From: Desulfobacteraceae bacterium
GTDB taxonomy: Bacteria > Desulfobacterota > DSM-4660 > Desulfatiglandales > B25-G16
Reading direction: 5' to 3'
Assembly: GCA_030612685.1 (NCBI GenBank)
Contig: JAUWNK010000005.1
Location: 1-44,115, forward strand
Length of the DNA stretch: 44,115 bases
Positions 7,984 to 16,684 of this stretch are shown here, piece by piece (position 1 is the first letter of the stretch; each line of letters opens with the position of its first letter). The notes beneath the pieces are model-generated. The model saw nothing but the letters and a program-made list of their open reading frames with translations. It was not told the DNA's origin and searched no databases. A program made the position numbers and the translations under genes.

Positions 7984-9333
7984 ATGTCATACATGAGAAA
8001 GAAGAAGGTATTACTGGTAGAAAATGATTCGAACCATCGATCAGCCATACGTAAGATCTTTATTGAATCAGGCTACCATATTAGTATAGCTAAAGATGGT
8101 CTGTCAGCATTTGAAGAAATAGTTAGTGACCACCATGACCTTGTCATAACAGATCTAAATTTACCTAAAATGAACGGTATTGATCTTTTAAAGAGGATAA
8201 AAGAGGTAAATGAATCCATACCCGTGATCCTTATCTCAGCTAATGCCAGAGTCAAGGAGGCGGTAGAAGCAATGAAGCTGGGTGCCTATGATTTTATCTT
8301 AAAACCTTTGACAGTTGAAATGATAGAAATCATTATCTCCCAGATATCTAATGTCTTGACTGTTACAGATAGAGACATGCCAAAGACTAAGTTTACTATA
8401 ATAACAAAAAATAGGGAAATGAATAGGCTTCTGCAGGAAGCAAGAGATATAGCTGACAGCCAGGCATCTATCTTTATTCAGGGGGAGTCAGGGACAGGCA
8501 AAGAACTCTTTGCCAGATATATCCACCATTTTAGCAGTAGAAGGGATAGACCCTTTGTAGCTATAAACTGTAGCGCGCTTCCAGAAACCTTGCTGGAAAG
8601 CGAACTCTTTGGCCACGAAAAAGGGTCCTTCACAGGTGCACTTGCCAGAAAGAAGGGCAAGTTTGAGATAGCCAATCATGGAACCATGCTCTTGGATGAG
8701 ATAAGCGAGATGGAGACCCAACTTCAATCCAAACTTCTTAGGGTGCTCCAGGAAAGGGAGATTGATAGGGTTGGAGGAACGGGCCCGATCCCTGTGGATG
8801 TCAGGATTATCGCCACCTCAAATAGGGATATTGAAAAACAGCTTAAGGATGGAAAATTAAGGGAAGACCTGTATTACCGTTTAAATGTTGTCCCATTCCA
8901 TTTACCTCTATTGAGGGAGAGGAAAGATGATATACCTCTGCTCGCAAATTATTTTATCGAAAAATACAATAGCTTAGATAACAGGAATGTCAAAGGATTG
9001 ACAGAAGAGGCAATGCAGTTGCTTATTAGTATGCCATGGAAAGGGAATGTAAGGGAGCTTGAAAATATTATTGAAAGAGCGGTACTGATGCGCAAAGGAG
9101 TTTTAATAGATAAGAAGGACCTTTTCATTACTGAGAAGAATAGGCCAGCTGAAGATACAAAATTTACCTTTATGCCCTCAGTTTCACTGAAAGAGATGGA
9201 GAAAAAGGTGATTTTTCATGCCCTTGACCAGACAAATGGCAACAGGACCCATGCAGCAGAGATGTTAGGCATAAGTGTGCGGACATTAAGGAATAAACTA
9301 AACGAATACAGAAAAAAAATGGAAACACAATAA
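7984..9333 (+). CDS. Second sigma-54-dependent response regulator, GSFTGA variant
   Basis: A 449-residue NtrC-family activator. Receiver 1-120 has phosphoacceptor D57 and K107, but the acidic pair reads E13-N14, so one metal-binding Asp position is Asn. The AAA+ domain has Walker A GESGTGKE 167-174 and the sigma-54 contact loop as GSFTGA (214-219) rather than GAFTGA, a tolerated variant in known family members. The C-terminal helix-turn-helix has GNRTHAAEMLGISVRTLRNK, the FlrC/FleR style. It ends 150 bases before flgB, whose sigma-54 promoter starts 4 bases past its stop codon, so it probably activates the rod and basal-body operon. ATG 7984 has no ribosome site; ATG 7993 is an alternative. 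A TTTAGGCAC repeat lies just upstream. Confidence 0.87.
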   Translation: MSYMRKKKVLLVENDSNHRSAIRKIFIESGYHISIAKDGLSAFEEIVSDHHDLVITDLNLPKMNGIDLLKRIKEVNESIPVILISANARVKEAVEAMKLGAYDFILKPLTVEMIEIIISQISNVLTVTDRDMPKTKFTIITKNREMNRLLQEARDIADSQASIFIQGESGTGKELFARYIHHFSSRRDRPFVAINCSALPETLLESELFGHEKGSFTGALARKKGKFEIANHGTMLLDEISEMETQLQSKLLRVLQEREIDRVGGTGPIPVDVRIIATSNRDIEKQLKDGKLREDLYYRLNVVPFHLPLLRERKDDIPLLANYFIEKYNSLDNRNVKGLTEEAMQLLISMPWKGNVRELENIIERAVLMRKGVLIDKKDLFITEKNRPAEDTKFTFMPSVSLKEMEKKVIFHALDQTNGNRTHAAEMLGISVRTLRNKLNEYRKKMETQ

Positions 9334-9336
9334 AAA

Positions 9337-9352
9337 AGGCATGTAAATTGCT
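9337..9352 (+). promoter_or_regulatory. Sigma-54 promoter of flgB
   Basis: AGGCATGTAAATTGCT has GG 9338-9339 and GC 9350-9351 with ten bases between. It sits 3 bases after the stop of the sigma-54 activator and about 130 bases before flgB. A hairpin-prone stretch (GATTGAAGATTTGCAATTG with AATCTTCAATTTTCAATT, 9414-9453) lies in the leader. Confidence 0.7.
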
Positions 9353-9483
9353 TAAAATTTTATTTAAGAGATTGCGAATTTAGGAATTGAGGGATTATTG
9401 GATTTTCTATTTTCGATTGAAGATTTGCAATTGTCAATCTTCAATTTTCAATTCTATCCAGTAACGATAATAAGGATAATATC

Positions 9484-9891
9484 ATGCCAGCTAACGTATC
9501 ATTTAAAAAAACATTTCTTGCACTTGAGCGAGCAATCGGAATAGCTCAGCAAAGGCATACCCATATTGCCAGTAATATTAGCAATTTAGATACACCTAAT
9601 TATAGGGCAAAAGATATTGACTTTAAGGCTTCCCTGGCCCAGGCACTGGAATCTGATCATAAGGTTCATTTAATCAGGACAAATCCGGGACATATTGGCT
9701 TACCGATGAATTCCACACATAAAGTTGAACCTTTTGAGGAAAAGGGTGAATGGAATGGTTTTAACTGGGTCAACATAGACAGGGAAATGACAAAGTTGAT
9801 GGAGAATAATTTGAGTTACAGGACAGCAATTGAAATTCTTTCGAGGAAGATAGCCATATTGAAAGAGGTTATAAGAGAGGGAGGGCGATAG
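9484..9891 (+). CDS. flgB: Flagellar proximal rod protein FlgB
   Basis: A 135-residue rod subunit exported by the flagellar type III apparatus and assembled on the MS ring. The rod/hook N-terminal motif ASNISNLDTPNYRAKDIDF (29-47) is clear, and the C-terminal helix (from about 107) has the usual coiled-coil pattern. Length matches the family. It is the first gene of the basal-body run and is followed by flgC after one base. Transcription most likely starts from the sigma-54 promoter at 9337-9352. Confidence 0.95.
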   Translation: MPANVSFKKTFLALERAIGIAQQRHTHIASNISNLDTPNYRAKDIDFKASLAQALESDHKVHLIRTNPGHIGLPMNSTHKVEPFEEKGEWNGFNWVNIDREMTKLMENNLSYRTAIEILSRKIAILKEVIREGGR

Positions 9892-9892
9892 G

Positions 9893-10315
9893 ATGAATTT
9901 TTTACTATCTCTTGAGATAAGTGCCTCCGGGCTCTATGCACAGAGAAAAAGGATGGATATCATTGCCAGCAACCTTGCCAATATTGAGACTACCAGAACA
10001 CAAAAAGGTGGGCCCTATAGGAGAAAGATGGTTGTTATGAGTACAAAGCCATTTGAGGACTTCGATAGGATTCTCACCTTACAGGTTGAGGGGGTTAAAA
10101 TTGATGATATTGTCGAAGATAAGAGTCCTTTTATGAGGGTCTTTAACCCAAGGCATCCTGATGCAGATAAGGAGGGATATTTACTCAAGCCAAATGTTGA
10201 CCTTATTGTAGAAATTACAAACATGCTTATGGCCAGAAGGGCGTTTGAGGCCAATGTAGCGGCTATAAAATCAACAAAGCAGATGGCACTTAAGGCACTT
10301 GAAATAGGGAAATAG
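9893..10315 (+). CDS. flgC: Flagellar proximal rod protein FlgC
   Basis: A 140-residue rod protein that stacks on FlgB. It has the N-terminal motif ASGLYAQRKRMDIIASNLANIETT, split here by its middle at SGLYAQRKRM and IIASNLANIE, and a C-terminal helix NVDLIVEITNMLMARRAFEA shared by rod and hook proteins. The ATG lies one base after the flgB stop, with GGGAGGGCG upstream inside flgB, so the two are translationally linked. A 340-base repeat-filled gap separates it from fliE, which normally follows directly. Confidence 0.95.
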   Translation: MNFLLSLEISASGLYAQRKRMDIIASNLANIETTRTQKGGPYRRKMVVMSTKPFEDFDRILTLQVEGVKIDDIVEDKSPFMRVFNPRHPDADKEGYLLKPNVDLIVEITNMLMARRAFEANVAAIKSTKQMALKALEIGK

Positions 10316-10329
10316 TAACAGACCTAACT

Positions 10330-10546
10330 TGAGCGATTCTAATGTTTAAACCAGTAGGACAGGCGTCTCGCCTGTCTTAAGAGGTGGAATCCAAGGACAG
10401 CCGAGACGGCTGTCCTACCGTTGTTTGGCTATCTTGGCATGCAAGAATCACTCAATTTAGGACAGTATCGGTAATGGTGACGGTGACGAGGCCCGTCTTC
10501 CGAGTCCCGCCCCGCCCCGATGGGATCGGGATCACTTCGGGAGAAT
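10330..10546. repeat. Repeat elements between flgC and fliE
   Basis: GACAGGCGTCTCGCCTGTC and GGACAGCCGAGACGGCTGTCC form palindromes (10360-10420). A tail GGCATGCAAGAATCACTCAA follows (10436-10455). The second palindrome and the tail recur at 17950-18028. A further block (10497-10545, CCGCCCCG then GATGGGATCGGGATCA) recurs at 19102-19142. No gene is seen in 10316-10655. Confidence 0.6.
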
Positions 10547-10655
10547 CGGGGATCGGTTAGTGTAACGGGAACGTAAAAGGACGATACACGTAACCGGTTA
10601 ACGAAACGGGCAGCGTAACCATAGCCGATCAACGAGCATTTACAGGAGGTAAGAG

Positions 10656-10946
10656 ATGGGTGATCTAAGGATTGAAAACGTACAGCAAGTCCCTATTAAA
10701 AACACTGAAAAGGTTAAGCAAAAAGGTCCGGTAGAGTTTAGCACGGTTATAAAGGGAGCGATTAACAACGTCAACAGATTACAAGGAGAGGGAGATAGAT
10801 CTATTGTTGATCTTCTACAAGGAAAAGCAGATATTCATGAGACAATGATAGCCCTTCAGAAGGCTGATATATCAATGCGATTGCTTCTTACAATAAGGAA
10901 TAAAGTTATTGAGGCATATAGAGAAATAATGCGTATGCAATTTTAA
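10656..10946 (+). CDS. fliE: Flagellar hook-basal body adaptor FliE
   Basis: A 96-residue protein that joins the MS ring to the rod and opens export of rod proteins. The C-terminal half matches FliE: D-x-L-G-like VDLLQGKADIHETMIALQKADISM, shown here by VDLLQGKADI and MIALQKADISM, then LLLTIRNKVIEAYREIMRMQF with the family's terminal pattern. An AGGAGGT site lies 7 bases before the ATG. Flanked by repeat-filled gaps of 340 and 302 bases, so it may be transcribed with flgBC only by read-through. Confidence 0.93.
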   Translation: MGDLRIENVQQVPIKNTEKVKQKGPVEFSTVIKGAINNVNRLQGEGDRSIVDLLQGKADIHETMIALQKADISMRLLLTIRNKVIEAYREIMRMQF

Positions 10947-10974
10947 TCCGCCTGCAGCGGATTAAAAAATCTGG

Positions 10975-11228
10975 AGTATTGGCCCGCCCTGGCGCGAAAT
11001 TTTTGGAATAAGTGTTGCGGCTCTAATATTTCAGCATCCAAGTCCTTTGAATCAGGGCTTTATGAGTCAGGTCTGGCCTATAATCTTAATAGGCTGATCC
11101 GAGCTCATAGTGCCTTATAGACTTAACAGTTTGATTCAAGCACATCGCGCCTCCCGATCCCGTACCGGTCTCGGGTCGGGGAGGGCGGGCTTTAGGCACT
11201 TTAGTTCACTTTAGGCACTTTAGGCATT
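10975..11228. repeat. Repeat cluster before fliF ending in TTTAGGCAC units
   Basis: GGCCCGCCCTGGCGCGA (10981-10997) opens an element like those at 1690 and 3192. The AATAGGCTGATCCGAGC segment matches 7785-7800. A palindrome (CCTCCCGATCCCGTACCGG against CCGGTCTCGGGTCGGGGAGG, 11151-11184) precedes four 9- to 10-bp units TTTAGGCAC, TTTAGTTCAC, TTTAGGCAC, TTTAGGCAT (11191-11227). No gene in this gap. Confidence 0.65.
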
Positions 11229-11248
11229 AAATTAAGGAGTCTATCAGA

Positions 11249-12808
11249 ATGAACGATTCTGTAAGTCAGTCCCTTAACCTTTTAAGGTCTTTACCTCTTT
11301 CTAAAAAGATCAGCATGGCCTTTATCCTTATCCTTTTAATTGCAGGCTTTGCTTTTATGTTTATCTTGGCAAATAAGCCAGATTACCAGGTTTTATTTAA
11401 CAATCTTTCCCCAGAGGATGGAGGTGCCATTGTTTCTAAACTGAAGGAAAGAAACATCCCTTACAAGGTTGAGGCTAATGGGACTATCATTATGGTACCG
11501 GCAGAAAAAGTATATGAATTACGTTTAGTCTTAGCAGGTGATGGTCTGCCCCATGGGGGCAATGTAGGTTTTGAGATATTTGACAAAACAGGCTTTGGAA
11601 CTACCAAGTTCGTTCAAGAATTGAATTATCAGAGGGCACTTCAAGGTGAGTTAGCAAGAACGATAAACAGGTTTAAAGAGGTAAACAGCTCCAGGGTGTT
11701 TATAGTACTTCCAAAAGAGTCGCTTTTTATCGAGGAGAGTAAGCCGGCCTCTGCATCAATTCAGTTGGATCTAAAATCAAGCTTACCACCAGGCAAACTT
11801 GCTGCAATAGTTCATTTTGTTGGAAGTGCTGTTGAAGGCCTCGAGCCCGAACACGTAACGGTGGTAGATACAAAGGGTAGGGTTATCTTTAAAGGTGGAG
11901 ATGGGGGTGATACATCTGCCCTTTTAAGCAATGGGCAGCTTGACTATAAAGGAAAGGTAGAAAACGAGATAAGAAAAAATGTTCAAAGCATGTTGGAGGG
12001 AATTATTGGTGTAGGCAAGGCAATAGTAAGGGTAAATGCTGAGATTGATTTCAATAAGATCACCTTAAATGAAGTGGAATACGATCCCTCTACAGTAGCA
12101 GTTAGAAGCAAGAGAAATATTGAAGAGTCTTTGCAGACAACAGAAGGTGGTGCTGATACTACTCAGACAGAAATTGACCAGAGAAGGGGTGTTGTTTCAC
12201 CTCTAACCGGGGCTCAGAAAACAAGGACGAAGAAAGATATTGCTACTAATTATGAGATTAATAAAATCACTAGGACAATATTTAAACCAGCAGGAAAAAT
12301 CAAATGGCTTTCGGTTGCCGCAGTAATTGATGGAACTTATAAAATAGAGAAGTTAGAAGATGGAACGATTAAAAAAAGTTACATCCCGAGAATTGAAGAT
12401 GAAATGAAAAAATTTGAAGATATAGTAAAGAAGGCCATGGGTTATAGTGAGGATAGGGAGGATCAGGTTTCGGTAAGTTCCATCTCATTTTCAGAGGCGA
12501 TTCCCACAGACATAAAGGCTGAAAAAAAGGGTTTTGATGTCTTAAGACACGTGGGAAACTACAGAAAAACAATAGTAAATCTACTTTTATTGGCCTTAGT
12601 ATTTTTCCTTATAGTCAGGCCCTTGCTAAAGAGTATAAAAAAGGCAACCAAAGAAACTTTTGAGAGGAAGGAACTGCCAGCAGGTGCACGAGAATATACC
12701 GAAATTCCTGGATCAAAAAAAATGTCTCCAAAAGATAAGCTTCTTGAATTAACAAAGGATGATCCCGAAAGAATTGAGCAAGTCCTTAAAGGATGGATAG
12801 GTAAGTAA
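11249..12808 (+). CDS. fliF: Flagellar MS-ring protein FliF
   Basis: The 519-residue MS-ring subunit in the inner membrane, the base on which the flagellum assembles. Membrane segments are at about 21-41 and 440-459, with the periplasmic ring-building YscJ/FliF domain between (for example QRALQGELARTI and SSRVFIVLPKES). The cytoplasmic C-terminal tail (from about 460) ends DDPERIEQVLKGWIGK, the FliG-binding helix. AAGGAG lies 9 bases before the ATG. Its stop overlaps the fliG start by one base. The TTTAGGCAC repeat array ends about 20 bases upstream. Confidence 0.96.
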   Translation: MNDSVSQSLNLLRSLPLSKKISMAFILILLIAGFAFMFILANKPDYQVLFNNLSPEDGGAIVSKLKERNIPYKVEANGTIIMVPAEKVYELRLVLAGDGLPHGGNVGFEIFDKTGFGTTKFVQELNYQRALQGELARTINRFKEVNSSRVFIVLPKESLFIEESKPASASIQLDLKSSLPPGKLAAIVHFVGSAVEGLEPEHVTVVDTKGRVIFKGGDGGDTSALLSNGQLDYKGKVENEIRKNVQSMLEGIIGVGKAIVRVNAEIDFNKITLNEVEYDPSTVAVRSKRNIEESLQTTEGGADTTQTEIDQRRGVVSPLTGAQKTRTKKDIATNYEINKITRTIFKPAGKIKWLSVAAVIDGTYKIEKLEDGTIKKSYIPRIEDEMKKFEDIVKKAMGYSEDREDQVSVSSISFSEAIPTDIKAEKKGFDVLRHVGNYRKTIVNLLLLALVFFLIVRPLLKSIKKATKETFERKELPAGAREYTEIPGSKKMSPKDKLLELTKDDPERIEQVLKGWIGK

Positions 12809-13827
12809 TGCCAGCCAATGTACTAGATCCTAAAAACTTAACTGGGCCTCAGAAGGCGGCTATCCTTCTTCTGTCCATGGGTGAAAAATTTACTACAGCC
12901 TTTTTTAAGAATTTAGATGAGGAAAGTATAAAAAGGATAGGAAAACATATGTCCCGGCTAACCGATATTCCTTCTAATGTCTTAAAGGCGGTAATGAGTG
13001 AATTTGAAAAAGACCTTAAAGGCGATGAGAACCTATATGTTTCTGGAAGAAAATTCCTTGAGGACGTTATGAGGGAATCTTTAGATGCAGATAAAGCAGA
13101 GGAAGTTTATAAGGCTATAGGCGACGAAAGCAGCAATATCCCTTTTAGTGATCTGGCATACATAACCGCACCTAACCTGGTCCATGTAATTAAAGGGGAA
13201 CATCCTCAAACTATTGCCTTAATCCTGTCCCACCTTCCACAGGAAAATGCAGCAGAGATACTAATTCTCCTTCCCGAGGAAATCAAGGTTGATGTCGCCC
13301 TTAGGATAATAAATATCGGGCAGGTTCAGGATGAGCTTGTAAGGGAACTTGATCAGTCAATTAAAAAGGATCTTTCCAGGATTGGAATTGCTACAAGGAA
13401 ATTTGATGGAGTGGAGACATTGGCCAATATCTTAAATGTGGTGGATGGAAAGACAGAGGATTATGTCCTATCCAATATAGAGAAGGAGGATACCGATCTG
13501 GCAGAAATTATAAGACAAAAGATGTTTGTTTTTGAAGATCTTCTGCAGGTTGATGACAGGAGTTTCAGGGAAATCCTACACAATGTGGAAACACAATTAC
13601 TGGCTAAGTCCTTAAAAACAGCCTCCGAGGCGTTGACAGAGAAGATATTTAGTAGCTTATCAGAGAGGGCAGCAGATATGCTCAGGGAAGATATGGAGAT
13701 CTTGGGCCCGGTCAGGTTGATGGAGGTTGAGGAGGCCCAGCAAGCTATTTTACGAACAGCAAGGAGGCTTGAGGAGGAGGGAAAAATAGTTATAAGCGGT
13801 AAGGGTGGAGAGGAGGTCTTTGTCTAA
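12808..13827 (+). CDS. fliG: Flagellar motor switch protein FliG
   Basis: A 339-residue C-ring protein that binds FliF through its N-terminal domain and MotA through its C-terminal domain to produce torque. Visible marks are LTGPQKAAILLLSMG near the start, the EHPQT motif at 131-135 in the middle domain, and a charged C-terminal helix region (about 250-300, with REILHNVETQ and LSERAADMLREDME). The ATG overlaps the fliF stop by one base. Full length, no anomalies. Confidence 0.96.
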   Translation: MPANVLDPKNLTGPQKAAILLLSMGEKFTTAFFKNLDEESIKRIGKHMSRLTDIPSNVLKAVMSEFEKDLKGDENLYVSGRKFLEDVMRESLDADKAEEVYKAIGDESSNIPFSDLAYITAPNLVHVIKGEHPQTIALILSHLPQENAAEILILLPEEIKVDVALRIINIGQVQDELVRELDQSIKKDLSRIGIATRKFDGVETLANILNVVDGKTEDYVLSNIEKEDTDLAEIIRQKMFVFEDLLQVDDRSFREILHNVETQLLAKSLKTASEALTEKIFSSLSERAADMLREDMEILGPVRLMEVEEAQQAILRTARRLEEEGKIVISGKGGEEVFV

Positions 13828-14602
13828 CAATTCAGAAAGAATATCAGAAAGGGGAAAGTCCTGGGCAAGATTTGAAATGGAGGCCTTTGAACCCCCTTCT
13901 TTATCTCCCGCTCTGCGGGACTCAGGCCCTGCCCGACGGACGGCAGGCGGGGAGGATAAAACTAACTTTGTCTCCCTGGAAGTAGGAGGGGGGAAAAAGG
14001 CAGATTTTATTCCCCTTGAGGAAATCGGAGATAATCACAAAAAAAGAAAAGAGGCAGGGGATATTTTAAAAGAGGCCCAGAAAAAGGCTACTCTTTTGGA
14101 GCGGGAGGCGTATGAAAAGGGATTCGCACAAGGAGAAATGGATGGCCTTGATTTAGGAGAGAAAAAGGCATTAAAGGTTATTGAAAATATTGAGAATCTT
14201 TTCATTGAGATGAGCCATCTAAAAAAGGAGATCCTTAAGCAGTATGAAAAGGAAATCTTAGATCTAATTTTTGCTATTGCTAAAAAGATTGTCCATCACC
14301 ATATAGAATCAGATCAAAGGATTGTAAAGGACATTGTTTTTAAGGCATTCGATTTAGCTTCTGAAAAGAGTAAAATCATGCTTCGGATCAATCCAGAGGA
14401 TTTTGATTATATTGAGAGATTAAAACCAGAATTATTTTCTAAATTCAAGGATCTGAAGTCAATAATGGTCACGTCTGACCTCTCCATTACCAGGGGTGGC
14501 TGTCTTTTAGAAACCCCTTATGGTGATGTAGATGCCACGGTTGAAACACAGTTGGAGAAGATCTACCAAAGCCTGGAAGGGGTATTTAAAATTGAAAACT
14601 GA
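13805..14602 (+). CDS. fliH: Flagellar assembly protein FliH with an inserted palindromic peptide
   Basis: FliH binds the FliI ATPase and ties it to the C ring. The helical part (about 75-170, with AYEKGFAQGEMDG and a long amphipathic helix) and the C-terminal domain (about 170-262, VKDIVFKAFDLA and TRGGCLLETPYGDVDAT) are typical. Residues 34-50 (SPALRDSGPARRTAGGE) are encoded by a GC-rich palindrome also present in flhF and at 19170-19240, so this is a repeat insertion kept in frame in the disordered N-terminal region. The GTG at 13805 overlaps fliG by 23 bases; TTG at 13820 behind AGGAGG, or ATG at 13876, are alternative starts. Confidence 0.88.
   Translation: MERRSLSNNSERISERGKSWARFEMEAFEPPSLSPALRDSGPARRTAGGEDKTNFVSLEVGGGKKADFIPLEEIGDNHKKRKEAGDILKEAQKKATLLEREAYEKGFAQGEMDGLDLGEKKALKVIENIENLFIEMSHLKKEILKQYEKEILDLIFAIAKKIVHHHIESDQRIVKDIVFKAFDLASEKSKIMLRINPEDFDYIERLKPELFSKFKDLKSIMVTSDLSITRGGCLLETPYGDVDATVETQLEKIYQSLEGVFKIEN
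13906..13954. repeat. GC-rich palindromic element inside fliH
   Basis: TCCCGCTCTGCGGGA plus GCCCGACGGACGGCAGGC and a GGGGAGG end form two adjacent hairpins. The sequence is nearly identical to 40219-40270 in flhF and, inverted, to the core of 19170-19240. It is much richer in GC than the surrounding AT-rich coding sequence. Confidence 0.75.
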
Positions 14603-14624
14603 AAATTGAAAATTTGCAATCTTC

Positions 14625-14785
14625 GAGACCTTTGCAAAACGCCCCCTTTCTGTCATTCCCACGAAAGTGGGAACCCATAACCAGTTGAAAATACCTGTCT
14701 GCGTGCGGACACGCACAGGCAGGCTGGATTCCCGTTTGCACGGGAATGACCATTTAGACTGTTTATGGCAAAATTCAAAGGTCTC
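14625..14785. mobile_element. MITE with 10-bp terminal inverted repeats between fliH and fliI
   Basis: GAGACCTTTG (14625-14634) is exactly inverted as CAAAGGTCTC (14776-14785). Inside are three hairpins: TTCCCACGAAAGTGGGAA (14656-14673), CTGTCTGCGTG with CACGCACAGGCAG (about 14695-14722), and ATTCCCGTTTGCACGGGAAT (14728-14747). The 161-base element encodes nothing and is probably moved by a transposase in trans. Confidence 0.7.
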
Positions 14786-14811
14786 TCTTCAATCAAAAAT
14801 CATCAATCAAC

Positions 14812-16134
14812 ATGACAAATTACCAAATCAAATGGGATGAATATTTAGATGCCATAAATTCATGCCAGCCTATTAAATTGGAGGGAAAGATTGTAAAGGT
14901 TGCAGGAATTGTTGCCGAAGGGAATGGGCCAGGGCTAAGTGTTGGTAGTCTTTGTGCTATTAAAGATTCAGAAGGTCTCAATATCCAGGCTGAAGTAGTA
15001 GGGTTTAAAGACAAAAGGGTAATTATTATGCCCTTTGGTGAAATGAGGGGGATAAAGCCCGGAAGCCGGATTGTTGACATGAATAAAAGGCCTACCGTTC
15101 CAGTGGGAGAGGAATATTTAGGTAGGGTAATAGATGGCCTCGGTCGCCCCATTGATGGGAAGGGTATAATAAGGACAGGGGGGGGATACCCGATATATGG
15201 AAATGTTCTCAATCCTTTGAAAAGAGAGATTATCCGGGAGGTGATAGATGTTGGTGTATGTTCTATCAACGCCTTAATAACATTGGGAAAGGGGCAGAGG
15301 ATAGCTATAATGTCAGGATCAGGTTTAGGCAAGAGTATTCTAATGGGTATGATAGCCAGGAACACAGAAGCGGATGTAACAGTAATAGGCCTGATCGGGG
15401 AGCGGGGCCGGGAGGTAAGAGAATTTATCGAAAGAAGCCTTGGGGAAGAGGGGCTTAAAAAATCGGTAGTTATAGTGGCTACATCTGATTCCCCCGCCTT
15501 GGTCAGGATAAGGGGCGCCTATCTGGCTACCACCCTGGCAGAATATTTTAGGGATAAAGGCTTAGATGTTATCCTCATGATGGATTCTATTACCAGATTT
15601 GCCATGTCTTTAAGGGAGGTGGGATTGGCAGCAGGAGAACCACCTTCAGCAAAAGGCTATACCCCGAGTGTTTTTACCCAGATACCAAAACTTCTGGAGA
15701 GGGCTGGAACAGTCGAGAAAAAAGGGAGCATTACAGGGATATATAATGTTTTGGTTGAGGGGGACGATATGAGTGAACCAATAGCTGACTCTGTTCGCTC
15801 CACTGTAGATGGGCACATAGAGCTATCCCGAACCCTTGCCAATAAGGGACATTACCCTGCTGTAGATATATTGGCAAGTATTAGTAGGGTAATGAAAGAT
15901 ATTATTGATCCCGAACATCTTGATAATGCTAAAGAGTTAGTCAAGGTTCTCTCCACTTATAGGGAGGCAGAGGATTTGATTAATATAGGAGCTTATGTGG
16001 ATGGCAGTGATCCACAGATAGATTTTGCTAAGAAAATGATCAATAAGATTAATTTATTTCTACAGCAGGATATAGATCAAAAGGTAACCTTTAAAGAAAG
16101 TGTTGCTGGATTGAAGGACTTGTTTAAAGAATAA
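14812..16134 (+). CDS. fliI: Flagellum-specific ATPase FliI
   Basis: A 440-residue hexameric ATPase, related to the F1 beta subunit, that helps unfold and deliver export substrates. Walker A reads SGSGLGKS (168-175), Walker B VILMMDS (253-259), followed by SITRFAMSLREVGLAAGEPP-type residues and a FTQIPKLLERAG helix, all diagnostic of FliI/type III ATPases. Length is as expected. No good ribosome site is visible; a MITE lies in the 209-base gap before it, so translation is not coupled to fliH as is usual. Product assignment is firm. Confidence 0.95.
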   Translation: MTNYQIKWDEYLDAINSCQPIKLEGKIVKVAGIVAEGNGPGLSVGSLCAIKDSEGLNIQAEVVGFKDKRVIIMPFGEMRGIKPGSRIVDMNKRPTVPVGEEYLGRVIDGLGRPIDGKGIIRTGGGYPIYGNVLNPLKREIIREVIDVGVCSINALITLGKGQRIAIMSGSGLGKSILMGMIARNTEADVTVIGLIGERGREVREFIERSLGEEGLKKSVVIVATSDSPALVRIRGAYLATTLAEYFRDKGLDVILMMDSITRFAMSLREVGLAAGEPPSAKGYTPSVFTQIPKLLERAGTVEKKGSITGIYNVLVEGDDMSEPIADSVRSTVDGHIELSRTLANKGHYPAVDILASISRVMKDIIDPEHLDNAKELVKVLSTYREAEDLINIGAYVDGSDPQIDFAKKMINKINLFLQQDIDQKVTFKESVAGLKDLFKE

Positions 16135-16229
16135 TGGAGTACTGGAGCTTTGGAGTACTGGAGTAATGTAAAAGATAGAAAAACCAAGATCCTTTAAAAC
16201 CCATTACTCCACCACTCCAATACTCCAAT
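16135..16229. repeat. Hairpin element, TGGAGTACTGGAG family
   Basis: TGGAGTACTGGAGC and TGGAGTACTGGAGTAATG on the left pair with CATTACTCCACCACTCCA and ATACTCCA on the right. It fills the fliI-fliJ gap. A split copy lies at 3174-3369 and a fragment at 10970-10981. Confidence 0.6.
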
Positions 16230-16240
16230 CGGATTGAACG

Positions 16241-16684
16241 ATGAAACCATTCTCCTTTAGGCTTGACTCTATACTTAGTTATAGAGATTACCTGGAAAAA
16301 AGGGCCCGGAAAGATTTATTTAATGCCAGGAATGAGTATATTGGGAAGGAGAGGGAGATTAAAAGATTGGTTAAGAAAAGAATGGAAATCTCCAAAAGAT
16401 GTAGCGATGAAGGGTCTAGGGGAATAGATGTTCGCCTTTATCAAATTTATAGATCTTTTTTGCAAAGTTTAAACCATGATCTTGAAAGGACTCACATTAG
16501 CCTTAAAAAGGCAGGGGAAAAAGTAAAGACGCAGGAGGCGGTTTTAAAAAAGGAATCAATAAAGAAAAAGATGTTGGTGGTTCTAAAGGATTTACAGCTT
16601 AAAAAGTATATGCAGAGATTAGTGAGAAAGGAACAAAAGGTAATGGATGAGCTGGTTATAATAAGAAAAGGGGGAAGAATATGA
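16241..16684 (+). CDS. fliJ: Flagellar export chaperone FliJ
   Basis: A 147-residue coiled-coil protein. The FXFRLDSILSYRDYLE-like start (FSFRLDSILSYRDYLEKRA at 4-22), long charged helices and the position right after fliI fit FliJ, the central stalk of the FliI hexamer that links ATPase to FlhA. Its stop overlaps the next start (ATGA at 16681-16684). No ribosome site is obvious before ATG 16241, which directly follows a hairpin repeat. Confidence 0.88.
   Translation: MKPFSFRLDSILSYRDYLEKRARKDLFNARNEYIGKEREIKRLVKKRMEISKRCSDEGSRGIDVRLYQIYRSFLQSLNHDLERTHISLKKAGEKVKTQEAVLKKESIKKKMLVVLKDLQLKKYMQRLVRKEQKVMDELVIIRKGGRI

Noticed and set aside
10434-10455. TTGGCATGCAAGAATCACTC as a sigma-54 promoter of fliE
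   Set aside because: The -24 part fits but the -12 GC is missing; the sequence is part of a repeat also found at 17990-18028.
14820-15365. Minus-strand frame of 181 codons opposite fliI
   Set aside because: Shadow of the strongly conserved fliI sequence; composition is Pro/Ile/Ser-rich as expected for an antisense reading.
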